DNA of 51,816 bases from Aeolococcus sp035552595 (GCA_035552595.1 DASZKZ010000017.1:1-51816), one strand, 5' to 3'. Positions 25,508 to 34,130 are shown, counted from the stretch's first letter. A program made the numbers and translations. Notes: generated by a model not told the origin, from the sequence alone.

Positions 25508-26985
25508 GACGGGTTGACGCGCACGATCGCGTCCAGGGCCGCGGCCAGCTTGTTGTCGATCTCGTGAGCCTCCTGGTCCGGCGCGGAGTCGGCGACGATC
25601 CCCGCCGCCGCCTGCAGATAGGCCCGCCCATCCACGACGACCACGGTGCGCAGGGCTATGGCGGTGTCGAGCGCTCCCCCGCTGCCAATGTACCCGACGG
25701 CGCCGGCGTAGGGGCCGCGGCCATGGGGCTCCAGCGCCGCGATGATCTCCATTGCTCGAATCTTCGGCGCGCCGGTGACGGTGCCCGCGGGGAAGCAGGC
25801 GCGCAGCGCATCGAGCGCGGTGCGACCGGCGGCGAGCCGAGCGCGGATCCCGCTGACCAGGTGCATGACCCGCGAATAGCGCTCCACGACGGCCTGTTCG
25901 TGGACCTCCACACTGCCCACGGCGGCCACCCTGCCGACGTCGTTGCGGCCGAGGTCGACGAGCATGAGGTGCTCGGCCTGTTCCTTCTCGCTGCCGCGCA
26001 GCTCCGCCTCCATGGCGGCATCCTCGGCCGGGTTGACGCCGCGACGTCGCGTGCCGGCGATGGGCCGGTATTCGACATCGTCGCCACGGACGCGCACCAG
26101 CATCTCCGGCGACGCACCGACCAGGCTGCACTGCGGGCTGCTCACATAGAAGAGGTACGGAGTCGGGCTCGAGAGCCTGAGCGCCGTGTAGAGAGTGAAG
26201 GGATGAGCAGCCAGCGGAAGGCTGAAGCGACGGGAGATCTGCACCTGAAAGATGTCGCCGGCGACGATGTGTTCCAGGGCACGCTCGACCGACGCCAGGA
26301 ACAGCTCACGAGGGAACGTCGACGCGCTGTCGGGCAGGATCCTCCGGGCCGGCGTCACGTTTCCGGTGACCGGTTGCATCTCCACGGCCTCCGGATGGTC
26401 CACCGCGCCTCCCGTGGACCGGGCTGAAGTGACGCGGTCATGGAGGCGGTGCAGCCGCTGACGCGCCTCCGCGTAGGCCGCCTCCACGTCGTCGCCCGAC
26501 CCGCGCAGCTGCGTGATCAGCAGGATGCGGTCGCGCGCATGGTCGAACACCGTCACCGTTCGGTAGAGCGCGAACAGGCTGGCGGGCACGCCGGCGAACG
26601 CGGGCGCCGTGGCGGGAAGCCGCTCGTAGCACGCCGCGGCCTCGTAGCCGAGGTATCCCACCCATCCGCCCAGGAAGGGGGCCGTGATCCCCTCGACCGG
26701 CGCCACCCGCTCCGCGGCCACCGCCTCGAGCGGGCCAAGCGGGTCGGCGCCGTCCTGGGGAGCCACCTCGTCGGGGTTGTGTCCCAGGAAGGAGAAGCCG
26801 TGCAGTCCCGAGGACATCGTCGCCGACTCGAGGAGGAAGCAGTGGCCACCGACCCCGAGCCGCTGCATCAGGGTGACGGGCGTCTCCATGCCGGCGGCGA
26901 GCTCCATCACCAGGGGCACGACATCGTGGCCGGCGAGCAGGGCGGCGGCGGTGGCCGGATCGGGACGGACCGAGGGGCGGCTCAT
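25504..26985 (-). CDS. trpE: Anthranilate synthase component I
   Basis: 493 residues. The N-terminal domain includes FLLESATMSSGLHGFSFLGH, matching the LLES tryptophan-feedback site of TrpE and arguing against PabB. The chorismate domain shows HIVAGDIFQVQISRRF, PTPYLFYV, EYRPIAGTRRRG, EHLMLVDLGRNDVGRV, FPAGTVTGAPKIRAMEII and RGPYAGAVGYI. It makes anthranilate from chorismate. It follows the aminotransferase stop by 35 nt, in the same operon. Confidence 0.95.
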   Translation of the reverse strand: MSRPSVRPDPATAAALLAGHDVVPLVMELAAGMETPVTLMQRLGVGGHCFLLESATMSSGLHGFSFLGHNPDEVAPQDGADPLGPLEAVAAERVAPVEGITAPFLGGWVGYLGYEAAACYERLPATAPAFAGVPASLFALYRTVTVFDHARDRILLITQLRGSGDDVEAAYAEARQRLHRLHDRVTSARSTGGAVDHPEAVEMQPVTGNVTPARRILPDSASTFPRELFLASVERALEHIVAGDIFQVQISRRFSLPLAAHPFTLYTALRLSSPTPYLFYVSSPQCSLVGASPEMLVRVRGDDVEYRPIAGTRRRGVNPAEDAAMEAELRGSEKEQAEHLMLVDLGRNDVGRVAAVGSVEVHEQAVVERYSRVMHLVSGIRARLAAGRTALDALRACFPAGTVTGAPKIRAMEIIAALEPHGRGPYAGAVGYIGSGGALDTAIALRTVVVVDGRAYLQAAAGIVADSAPDQEAHEIDNKLAAALDAIVRVNPS

Positions 26986-27020
26986 CAGGGCTGTGCTCGA
27001 GGCGCGCGGTGTGGCCGGCG

Positions 27021-28211
27021 CTACGCCGGGGTCACCGCGCCGGCGCCGAGGTGGAGCGCGATGCGATCCAGAGCCCGCTCGAGGTTGACGACGGAGTTGG
27101 CGTAGCTGAGGCGGATGTGCCCGGCGCCGTGCGGTCCGAAGCTGCTCCCCGCCAGGACGGCCACACCGACCTCGTCGAGGAGCGCGTCGCGCAGCTCGCG
27201 GTCGTCCCACCCGGTGGCGGTGATGTCGGGAAAGGCGTAGAAGGCACCGGCGGGACGTCGGCAGGTGATCCCGGGAATGCGGTTGAGCCCGTCGACGACG
27301 ACGTCGCGGCGGTGCTTGAAATCCGCAACCATGACCTCGACCGCCGCGTCCGACTCCTCCGACTCGAACGCCTCGATGGCGGCGAGCTGGGTGAAGGCCG
27401 CGGCGCACGACGAGGAGTTGATCATCAGGGTGTCCATGCGGCGGGCCAGCTCCACGGGCATGGCCCCGTAGCCGAGCCGCCAGCCGCACATCGCCCACGC
27501 CTTGCTGACCCCGTCGAGCAGCACGGTGCGCTCGGCCATCCCATCGAGGCCGTACAGCGAGACGTGCTCGCCCGAGTAGGTGAGCCGCCCGTAGATCTCG
27601 TCGGTGAGCACCACCAGATCGCGTTCGACGGCCAGCTCCGCGATGCTCTCGCAGTCCTCTCGGGTGAGCATCCCGCCGGTGGGGTTGGCGGGCGTGTTGA
27701 CGATCAGGAGGCGGGTGCGCGGCGTCACCAGTCCGCGCAGCTCCTCGACGTCGAGGCGGAAGTCGTTGCTCTGCCGGATGGGGACGGACACCGGCGTGGC
27801 GCCCACGAAGCTGACCAGGGAGCGATAGATCGGGTAGCCGGGGTCGGGGACGATGACCTCGTCGCCGGGCTCGATGATGGCCAGGAGCAGGAAGGCGAGG
27901 ATGTTCTTGCTGCCGGGGACGATGACGATGTTCTCGGCGGCGGTGGGGACCGCGGTGCGGCGGGTGACGTAGCGCGCGATCGCCTCGCGCACCGCCAGGA
28001 TGCCGCTGGCCGGCGTGTAGTGGGTGGCTCCGTCGTTGAGCGCGCGGGTGGCGGCGTCGATGATGTTCTGGGGGGTGGAGTAGTCGGGCTCCCCGATCTC
28101 GAGGTGGATGACGTCACGCCCCTCCGCCTCGAGCCGGCGGGCGTGGGCCAGGACCTCGAACGCGCTCTCGGTGCCGAGGCGCGACATCCGCCCGGCCCAG
28201 CGGAAGTTCAT
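27021..28211 (-). CDS. Class I/II pyridoxal-phosphate aminotransferase
   Basis: 396 residues of fold-type I. HLEIGEPDYSTP lies at the N-terminus, THYTPASGILAVREAIARY follows, NTPANPTGG binds the substrate carboxylate region, VLTDEIYGRL contains PLP-binding Asp and Tyr, GVSKAWAMCGWRLGY holds the PLP lysine and an Arg, and HIRLSYANS carries the C-terminal Arg. It looks like an aspartate/aromatic aminotransferase. Its place at the head of a tryptophan/shikimate operon favours an aromatic or prephenate substrate, but sequence alone does not prove this. The ATG overlaps the acylphosphatase stop. Confidence 0.93.
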   Translation of the reverse strand: MNFRWAGRMSRLGTESAFEVLAHARRLEAEGRDVIHLEIGEPDYSTPQNIIDAATRALNDGATHYTPASGILAVREAIARYVTRRTAVPTAAENIVIVPGSKNILAFLLLAIIEPGDEVIVPDPGYPIYRSLVSFVGATPVSVPIRQSNDFRLDVEELRGLVTPRTRLLIVNTPANPTGGMLTREDCESIAELAVERDLVVLTDEIYGRLTYSGEHVSLYGLDGMAERTVLLDGVSKAWAMCGWRLGYGAMPVELARRMDTLMINSSSCAAAFTQLAAIEAFESEESDAAVEVMVADFKHRRDVVVDGLNRIPGITCRRPAGAFYAFPDITATGWDDRELRDALLDEVGVAVLAGSSFGPHGAGHIRLSYANSVVNLERALDRIALHLGAGAVTPA

Positions 28212-28483
28212 CCGCGCACCGCGAACGGGGGAAGGTCGCCTCGATAGGGCTCGCGGTGGACATCGACCCCATCCACGCGGGCGTGCGAGGGACCGTCATG
28301 GAGCAGGCTGACGACACGTTCGACCGCGTCGGCGGGCCCCTCGAGGACGCACTCGACGCTGCCGTCGGGGCGGTTGGCGACGCTGCCGCGCAGCCCGTCA
28401 GCATGCTCCGCCACGAAAGCGCGGAACCCCACCATCTGCACCCTGCCCCGCACCGTCGCGCGCACGCGGGCCTGCTCCGACAT
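28208..28483 (-). CDS. acyP: Acylphosphatase
   Basis: 91 residues, the usual size. The catalytic Arg is in GRVQMVGFRAFV (normally GxVQGVGFR), and the catalytic Asn lies in VANRPDGSVECVLEG. It hydrolyses acyl phosphates such as carbamoyl- or acetyl-phosphate. It is the first gene of the acyP-aminotransferase-trpEGCFBA-aroA operon, with a TATAAT box 9 nt before its ATG. Its metabolic link to tryptophan synthesis is unclear and may be only positional. Confidence 0.92.
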   Translation of the reverse strand: MSEQARVRATVRGRVQMVGFRAFVAEHADGLRGSVANRPDGSVECVLEGPADAVERVVSLLHDGPSHARVDGVDVHREPYRGDLPPFAVRG

Positions 28484-28492
28484 ATGCCCGAG

Positions 28493-28522
28493 ATTATAGG
28501 CGGGGCCCGCGGCCCGGGTCAG
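28493..28522 (-). promoter_or_regulatory. Promoter of the tryptophan/shikimate operon
   Basis: On the minus strand CTGACC (28517-28522) and a perfect TATAAT (28493-28498) are separated by 18 nt. The predicted start is within about 2 nt of the acylphosphatase ATG, so the mRNA has almost no leader and no room for a trp attenuator or T-box. The -35 overlaps the stop codon of the desaturase-like gene. Confidence 0.7.
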
Positions 28523-29319
28523 GCGGCCACCGGTGTGAGCCGGCGAATCACCGGGAGCATGTCCTTGGTGGTGGTCATCTTGGTTCCGGCCAGTTCCGAC
28601 ATCAACGCGAGGATGCGACGCTGCACCGGCGCCTCGTGGTCGCGGCCGGGCAGGTACCAGGTGAGCATGCGGCTGATGTACTCGGGATCCTCGAGCTTCT
28701 CGCAGACGCTCGGCGAGGTCACCGTGGTGGGGTGCTTGGGAGCCTCGTTGGTGCTGCGCAGCATCCACAGGGTCATCCGCAGGACGGCGGGGAGCTCGTC
28801 GGGCTTGTTGATGATGGCCTTGCGCAGGTACCTGGCGTAGCAGGCGGCGTGGCGAAGCTCGTCGGCGGCGAGAATCTTGAAGATCTTGCGCAGCACCGGC
28901 TCGGGTGCGTTGTGGCTGAACGCTGTGTACCAATGGGCGAGGCGCTGCTCGCCGCAGAAGTGCATGGTCAGGGTCTCGATCGCCGGGCCCTCCGCGAAGG
29001 TGAGGCGCAGCTCGGGGAGCTCCTTCTCCTCGTCGAAGGTCTCGCCACACTGTTCCAGATACTTGCGGAGCACCATGTGATGCTTCATCTCTTCGTAGAA
29101 CCATATGGAGACAAAGCTGCAGAAATCGATGTCCGTGTAGAAGTCGCGCAGGAACATCTCGGTGGCGTAGAGCGCGCTGAGCTCGGTGAGGCAGATCTGC
29201 CGGAGGTCGTGGATCCACTGCTCGGTCAGCAGGCTGTGATCGATCGTGGTGAAATCGATCTCGTCGGTGAAGTTCCAGCGGGCGCGTTCGAGTCGGACGA
29301 AGAGGTCGTCATAGAGCAT
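28519..29319 (-). CDS. Ferritin-like diiron protein (acyl-ACP desaturase/AurF-like)
   Basis: About 266 residues, all helical. Diiron ligand motifs are visible: TELSALYATEMFLRDF supplies a Glu, WFYEEMKHHMVLRKYLE gives an ExxH, FCGEQRLAHWY a second Glu, and ILAADELRHAACYARYL the second ExxH. This pattern is shared by soluble acyl-ACP desaturases and related N-oxygenases. Function is unproven; fatty-acid desaturation is the first guess. The ATG at 29319 gives the family-like start MLYDDLFVRLE; an upstream ATG at 29355 is possible. It is divergent from a PucR-type regulator. Confidence 0.82.
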   Translation of the reverse strand: MLYDDLFVRLERARWNFTDEIDFTTIDHSLLTEQWIHDLRQICLTELSALYATEMFLRDFYTDIDFCSFVSIWFYEEMKHHMVLRKYLEQCGETFDEEKELPELRLTFAEGPAIETLTMHFCGEQRLAHWYTAFSHNAPEPVLRKIFKILAADELRHAACYARYLRKAIINKPDELPAVLRMTLWMLRSTNEAPKHPTTVTSPSVCEKLEDPEYISRMLTWYLPGRDHEAPVQRRILALMSELAGTKMTTTKDMLPVIRRLTPVAA

Positions 29320-29400
29320 GCCTTGAGTCTCCGCTACGTGGGACCGCCAAGCCATCGGCCGTCACAGCTGATTTCCGAGGCAAAATTAGGCCCTGCCGTC

Positions 29401-29406
29401 CATAAT
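29401..29406 (+). promoter_or_regulatory. -10 box of the PucR-type regulator gene
   Basis: CATAAT ends 7 nt before the ATG at 29414, giving a leaderless transcript. On the opposite strand TAATTT (29383-29388) may be the -10 of the divergent desaturase-like gene; the two promoters would overlap, allowing shared control by the regulator. Confidence 0.5.
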
Positions 29407-29413
29407 GGCCCCA

Positions 29414-30655
29414 ATGTCGAACGATGCGGCGATCCGCGCGGTGGTTCCGCCACGAGAGTGGGCCTCCACGGCCACACTGCCCCCGGAGGTCATCTCGCGC
29501 CTGCTCGCCGACGTCGATGTCATCGCCCGCCGCATGACCCGCCGGATCGCCGCCGAGATCGCCCTTCCCGCCCAGTTCCGCAGCGTGGGCTACCTGCGCG
29601 CTGTGACCCGCGCGTGCCGGGACGCGTTGCGCACGCTGGTGCGGCTGCTTCGCGACGGCCGCGGCCTGCGCGCCGCCGACCTCCAGCGCCTGGGGTCGAT
29701 GGGGGCCCAGCAGGCGGAGATGGGCGTGCCCCTCGAGGTGCTCCTGGCCGCGTACCGCCTCGCCGCCCGGGTGGTGTGGCGTGAGCTCATCGGTGAGTCC
29801 GCCGCCCTGGAGAGCCTCTCCCCGGCCACCGTTATCGCCGTCACCGGACAGGTCCTGGAGTACCTCGACGAGATCAGCGGAGCGGTGGGCTCCGCCTACC
29901 TGGAGACGCGCGAGACGCTGATGCGCCGCCGCGACCTCGACCGCGACCGCATCCTCCAGCGCCTGGTTGCCGGGGACGTCAGCCCCGAGCTCCGCCGCCT
30001 CGCCGCCGCCAGCGACCTCGACCTCCAGCCCCCCTACCTGGTGCTGGCCTGTTCGGTGCGCTCGGAGGAGGCGGAGCGCGCCCTGGAGCGAGCCCTGCGG
30101 CCGCGCGGCGTGCTCATCGTCGGCGACCAGCCGGGTACCTGGATCGCGCTGGTTCCCAGCCGGGACGCGCTGCCCCGCCTGCTCGCCGAGGCCGAGAAGG
30201 CCGTGGCGGACCCGGGCGCGGTGCGCTGGGGGATCGGCCCGCTGGCGGCGGCCCTCGACGACGTCGCGGAGAGCGCGCGCCGCGCCCGCCAGGCCCTCCA
30301 GGTGGGTGCCCGCCTCGACCCCGGTGGGCGGACCTGGGAGGACGCCGATGTGGGCATCTTCGCGACCCTGACCACCGACCCGAGCTCGATGCGCCGCTAC
30401 GTCGATCACCTCCTCGGCGGGGTCCTCTCGGTGCCGCCGTCGCGCAGCGGGCCGCTGCTCGACACCCTCGAGGCGCTGCTGGCAACGCCCAGCCTGAACG
30501 AGGCCGCTGCCTCTCTGGGCCTGCACCGCCACACGGTCGTCTACCGCACCCGACGGCTGGCTGAGCTGGGAGTGCGCCTCGAGGGTCCGTCCGCCCCCCA
30601 CCGGCTCTGGCTCGCCCTGCAGTGCTGCCGGCTCCTGTCCGCGGAACCCAGCTAG
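29414..30655 (+). CDS. PucR-family transcriptional regulator
   Basis: About 413 residues. The N-terminal helical sensor region (ADVDVIARRMTRRIAAEIALP to about 170) is followed by a GGDEF-derived middle domain. The diagnostic C-terminal PucR helix-turn-helix reads LLDTLEALLATPSLNEAAASLGLHRHTVVYRTRRLAELG. Such proteins usually control an adjacent divergent gene in response to a metabolite. Here that gene encodes the diiron desaturase-like protein, suggesting control of lipid desaturation. The ATG at 29414 rather than 29405 was chosen from the -10 spacing. Confidence 0.9.
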   Translation: MSNDAAIRAVVPPREWASTATLPPEVISRLLADVDVIARRMTRRIAAEIALPAQFRSVGYLRAVTRACRDALRTLVRLLRDGRGLRAADLQRLGSMGAQQAEMGVPLEVLLAAYRLAARVVWRELIGESAALESLSPATVIAVTGQVLEYLDEISGAVGSAYLETRETLMRRRDLDRDRILQRLVAGDVSPELRRLAAASDLDLQPPYLVLACSVRSEEAERALERALRPRGVLIVGDQPGTWIALVPSRDALPRLLAEAEKAVADPGAVRWGIGPLAAALDDVAESARRARQALQVGARLDPGGRTWEDADVGIFATLTTDPSSMRRYVDHLLGGVLSVPPSRSGPLLDTLEALLATPSLNEAAASLGLHRHTVVYRTRRLAELGVRLEGPSAPHRLWLALQCCRLLSAEPS

Positions 30656-30681
30656 CATGCCCCGCGAGGCGAAGGCCGAGC

Positions 30682-30767
30682 CGGCGCGCGAGGCGCGCCG
30701 AGGGGTCGGGGTGAGCGTGGTCGGATTCACTCCGACCACACGAGGGGCGGGGATCTGCCTCGCCCCT
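30682..30767. repeat. Three-hairpin dispersed repeat, copy 2
   Basis: This matches copy 1 (3532-3615) part for part. The first hairpin CGGCGCGC/GCGCGCCG (30682-30700) is identical. The second is GTGGTCGGA/TCCGACCAC with the same TTCAC loop (30717-30739). The third is AGGGGCG/CGCCCCT (30743-30767). Stem 2 differs from copy 1 at two positions, and both partners have changed (A-T to T-A and A-T to G-C). It fills the gap between the PucR gene and the J-domain gene and ends 14 nt before the latter's start. Confidence 0.8.
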
Positions 30768-30781
30768 GGAGAAACCCGAGG

Positions 30782-31687
30782 GTGAATGAAGCACCCGGCG
30801 CCGGAACACGCGCCCCCACACCCGAGGACTTCGCCGTCCTCGGCCTCCGTCCCGGAGCCGGTGACGACGAGATCCGCGCCGCCTTCCGCCGCCTGGCCAA
30901 GCAGCACCACCCCGATCGCAATCCCGGCAGCGAGGAGGCGCTGATCACCTTCCGCCGGCTCACCGAGAGCTATGCGGCGCTGCGCAGCCGGGTGGCGGCG
31001 CCCCGTCCGGGGACGACGCCTCTGTCCCGGACCACGCCGGGGGCCCCTTCGTCGCGACGTGCGGCGGCCGCGCAACCCATGGCCCTCGGCGCCCTCGGCG
31101 CCGGCCAAGCGCTCTGGGTCGACGCCGGCGCCGTGCTGGTCGGCCCCGATCGCGTCGCCGCGCTCCATCCCGCCGCCGTGGGCAGCGCTTTCCCCACCGC
31201 GGAGCACGTGATCCGTGTCGAGCACCGCCCCGACGGGTTCCACGTCTTCATGCCCCCCCAGCCCTCGGCGCGCTGGGCTGTGAACCGCGCGGCCGAGACC
31301 GAGGGCCTGGCGGTCGGCGCGCTGTGGGTGGGGGATCGCCAGGACCACGAGCCGGGCGCGACCACCACCGCGCGCCTGCCCCTGCGCCTGATGACCGGGA
31401 CCGTCGGGGAGATGGACGTCGACGAGGTGGGCTGGGTGGCCCGTGAGGCGCTGGCGGTCGACGAGGAGGGCAGCTGGTCGATCGACCCCGCCCAGCCCAT
31501 CGGCCACGAGCCCCATCAGGCCACCCCGGTCCGGGTGCTGCGGGACTCGGACGGGTACCGCGTCCACAGCGACCTTGCCGCCGAGGCGTGGTCGCCGGCG
31601 CCGGCGGCGTCACCGCCCGGCGCCCCCGTGCTCACCGCCCTGCTGGCGGGTGTCGCCTATCCCGCGACGCTTCCGCCGGGCGGCTGA
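30782..31687 (+). CDS. J-domain protein with unrecognised C-terminal region
   Basis: 301 residues. A complete J domain lies at about 14-70: DFAVLGLRPGAGDDEIRAAF, then AKQHHPDRNPG with the essential HPD, then ITFRRLTESYAAL. No Gly/Phe-rich region, zinc centre or DnaJ C-terminal domain follows. Instead there are about 200 residues I do not recognise (for example VIRVEHRPDGFHVFMPP and EVGWVAREALAVDEEG), suggesting a specialised DnaK co-chaperone. The GTG at 30782 has GGAG 13 nt upstream at the foot of the preceding repeat. Confidence 0.82.
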   Translation: MNEAPGAGTRAPTPEDFAVLGLRPGAGDDEIRAAFRRLAKQHHPDRNPGSEEALITFRRLTESYAALRSRVAAPRPGTTPLSRTTPGAPSSRRAAAAQPMALGALGAGQALWVDAGAVLVGPDRVAALHPAAVGSAFPTAEHVIRVEHRPDGFHVFMPPQPSARWAVNRAAETEGLAVGALWVGDRQDHEPGATTTARLPLRLMTGTVGEMDVDEVGWVAREALAVDEEGSWSIDPAQPIGHEPHQATPVRVLRDSDGYRVHSDLAAEAWSPAPAASPPGAPVLTALLAGVAYPATLPPGG

Positions 31688-31706
31688 CGGCCTGCCACGG
31701 GGCGGC

Positions 31707-32246
31707 TCATTTGGCGATGAGCTCGCTCCCCTCCGCCTCGCGGGCCAGCATGAAGAGAAGGTCCGAGCAGCGGTTGAGGTAGCGCAGCACCTCCTCGTTG
31801 GCGAGGCCGCCGGAGCGGTGCAACGACACGGCCCGACGCTCGGCCCGGCGCACGAATGTGCGTCCCAGGTCGATGGCCGCGGCCACGGGATCACCCCCCG
31901 GGATCACGAAGCCCTTGGGCAGGGGCACCCGCGCCTCCAGGCCGGTGACCTCGAGGTCGAGCCCCTCGACCATCGCGGGCGTGACCGTGGCGAAGTGCTT
32001 GGCCAGCTTGTCGCGGTCCGGGGCGGCGGTGGCCAGCTCAGCTCCCACCGTGAAGAAATCGCGCTGCAGGTCGAGCAGGCGCCGGGCCCGCTCCGGCTGC
32101 TCACAGAGGGCACGGGCCAGGCCGAGCGCGCTGATCGCCTCGTCGAGGGCGCCGTATGCCTCGGTGTGAAGATCATCCTTGGGCACCCGGCCGCCGTAGA
32201 GCAGGCTGGTCTCGCCGCCGTCGCCGTGACGGGTGACGATGCTCAC
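31707..32246 (-). CDS. Cob(I)alamin adenosyltransferase, PduO type
   Basis: 179 residues. SIVTRHGDGGETSLLYGGRVPKDD is the ATP-binding N-terminal loop of the PduO/MMAB family; ALDEAISALGLARAL, FVIPGGDPVAAAIDLGRTFVRRAERR and LRYLNRCSDLLFMLAR complete the signature. It attaches adenosyl to cob(I)alamin to form coenzyme B12. No B12-dependent enzyme is adjacent. The GTG start overlaps the trxB stop (GTGA). Confidence 0.95.
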   Translation of the reverse strand: MSIVTRHGDGGETSLLYGGRVPKDDLHTEAYGALDEAISALGLARALCEQPERARRLLDLQRDFFTVGAELATAAPDRDKLAKHFATVTPAMVEGLDLEVTGLEARVPLPKGFVIPGGDPVAAAIDLGRTFVRRAERRAVSLHRSGGLANEEVLRYLNRCSDLLFMLAREAEGSELIAK

Positions 32247-33232
32247 GCCACCCAGCCACCGTCGGCCGACGCCTTGGCGAGGATCTTCAGAGCGCTCCCC
32301 TCCGTGCCGCGGGCGCGCTCCTCGACCCACTTGCTGGCGGCGATCGTCGCCGTGGTGGCGTCGCCGACGGCGGTGGTGATCTGGCGGGTCAGCTGGGCGC
32401 GGACGTCGCCGGCGGCGAAGATGCCGGGAACGCTGGTCATCATGGTCATGGGGTCGGTGAGGTAGTAGCCGCCCTTGTCGTGCTTGAGGTGCGCATCGAC
32501 CAGGCCGGTGTTGGGGATGAAGCCGACGAAGATGAACACCCCCCCGAGGTCGAGGCGCGAGGTCGCGCCGGTGACCGTGTCGCTGAGGTTGAGGTGGGTC
32601 AGCTTGCCGTCTCCCTCGATGGAGTCGACCACCGTGTTCAGGGCGATGTCGATCTTGGGGTGGTTGCGCGCCTCATCGACGAGGATCGGCTGAGCCCGGA
32701 ACTCGTCGCGCCGATGGATGAGGGTCACCTTGGTGGCGTAGCGGGTCAGGAAGATGGCCTCCTCCACCGCCGCGTCGCCACCCCCCACCACGGCCAGCTC
32801 CAGATCCTGGAAGAAGGCGCCGTCGCAGACAGCGCAGTAGGACACTCCGCGACCGGCGTACTCCAGCTCGCCCGGCACCTCGAGCTTGCGGGGGTTGCCC
32901 CCGGCGGTGATGATGACGGCGGGAGCCCGGTAGTCCCCGGCGTCGGTCTCGATCACCTTCATGCCGTCGTGCTCGACGCGGATGCGCTTTGCCGGTGCGT
33001 AGACCATCTCGGCGCCGAAGTGCTCGGCCTGAGCGAGCATGGCGGCGGCGAGCTCGCCTCCCAGGATGCTCTTGAAGCCGGGGTAGTCCTCGATCAGCTC
33101 GGTGTTGAGCAGCTGTCCACCGGGCGCCTTGGCCTCGATGACCACGGCTCGGATCTTGCTGCGGCCGGCGTACAGGGCGGCGGTGAGGCCGGCCGGACCG
33201 GCCCCGATGATGGCGATGTCGTAGTCGTTCAT
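32243..33232 (-). CDS. trxB: Thioredoxin reductase
   Basis: 329 residues. The FAD-binding IIGAGPAGLTAALYAGRSKI is followed by ELIEDYPGF. The redox-active motif is CAVC (GVSYCAVCDGAFF), typical of low-Mr bacterial TrxR. The NADPH domain has VVGGGDAAVEEAIFLTRYA and LIHRRDEFRA. FAAGDVRAQLTRQITTAVGDATTATIAASKWV ends the protein. It keeps thioredoxins reduced. An upstream TACGGT could act as -10. Confidence 0.96.
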   Translation of the reverse strand: MNDYDIAIIGAGPAGLTAALYAGRSKIRAVVIEAKAPGGQLLNTELIEDYPGFKSILGGELAAAMLAQAEHFGAEMVYAPAKRIRVEHDGMKVIETDAGDYRAPAVIITAGGNPRKLEVPGELEYAGRGVSYCAVCDGAFFQDLELAVVGGGDAAVEEAIFLTRYATKVTLIHRRDEFRAQPILVDEARNHPKIDIALNTVVDSIEGDGKLTHLNLSDTVTGATSRLDLGGVFIFVGFIPNTGLVDAHLKHDKGGYYLTDPMTMMTSVPGIFAAGDVRAQLTRQITTAVGDATTATIAASKWVEERARGTEGSALKILAKASADGGWVA

Positions 33233-33284
33233 TGCCCTCAAACCGTACCCGAAGATGGCGCGCTTGAAGCGGCGGTGGGTTCGC

Positions 33285-34082
33285 TCACCGCGCCGCGAAG
33301 CTGAGCAGCTCGCCGAGCACCCGGTTCACCTGGATGGCGTACCCCTCCGGCGCCGACTTGCTCGCCAGGGTCACGATGCCCACCACCCGACCCTGCAGGT
33401 CGAGCACAGGACCGCCGCTGTTGCCCGGATAGATGGTCTGGCCGTCGAGGACCAACAGGTCGTGGTAGTCGGTGGTGGTGGGCGGCTGCCCGGTGGTGGT
33501 GTCGCCGGTGACCGGCACATCTCCGGCGATGCGGGTGGCGCTCTCGTCGGTGATGTCCCCATGGCCGGTGGCATGGCCGCTGGCGATGGCCACGACCGCC
33601 ACAGGGAAGCCACTCAGGCTACCGCTGGACGCCGTCAGCGGGGTGCCGGCGAAGCCGTTCCGGCTGCGGATCACGGCGATGTCGAGATCGCGATCGATGC
33701 CCATCACGTCTCCCACGTGGGAGCTTCCGTCACGCCCGCGGATGCGCACCGCCAGCTGCCCCTGGACGACGTGCGCGTTGGTCACGAAGTCGCCCTTGGA
33801 GTCGAGCAGCCAGCCCGTGCCCAGGCCCTCGTCGTTGCTGCCCAGCGCCTCGATGGTCACGGTGCGGCTGAGCTGCGCGCGCGCCACGTCGTCGAGCGAC
33901 GGGGTCGGTGAGGCGGCCACCACGGTGACCGCGGAGGGGTGCTTGGCGACGGGAGCGTTGGCCGGCACCTCGGTGCGGTTGACCGTCACCAGGAAGGCAA
34001 GGGCGCCGGCCAGAGCCACCGCGGCCAGGCCCAGCGAGGCGCGGACCGGCCGCGACCAGACCGGGGATCGACTGCGTGGCAC
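33285..34082 (-). CDS. Membrane-anchored trypsin-like serine protease
   Basis: 265 residues. A single N-terminal transmembrane helix (SLGLAAVALAGALAFLVTV) precedes an extracytoplasmic chymotrypsin-fold domain. The triad is visible as TNAHVV (His), RDLDIAVI (Asp) and YPGNSGGPVLDLQG (Ser). No PDZ domain follows, so it is shorter than HtrA/DegP. A role in envelope protein quality control is likely. The GTG start lies 49 nt after rdgB, so it may be co-transcribed with rph-rdgB. Confidence 0.9.
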   Translation of the reverse strand: MPRSRSPVWSRPVRASLGLAAVALAGALAFLVTVNRTEVPANAPVAKHPSAVTVVAASPTPSLDDVARAQLSRTVTIEALGSNDEGLGTGWLLDSKGDFVTNAHVVQGQLAVRIRGRDGSSHVGDVMGIDRDLDIAVIRSRNGFAGTPLTASSGSLSGFPVAVVAIASGHATGHGDITDESATRIAGDVPVTGDTTTGQPPTTTDYHDLLVLDGQTIYPGNSGGPVLDLQGRVVGIVTLASKSAPEGYAIQVNRVLGELLSFAAR

Positions 34083-34130
34083 GGCTCGCCATTGTGAGCC
34101 TCCCGGCGTGGGGTGGCACCGGCGGCCGCA

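Noticed and set aside
28484..28520. trp attenuator or T-box ahead of the tryptophan operon
   Set aside because: The TATAAT promoter is only 9 nt from the first start codon, leaving no leader RNA.
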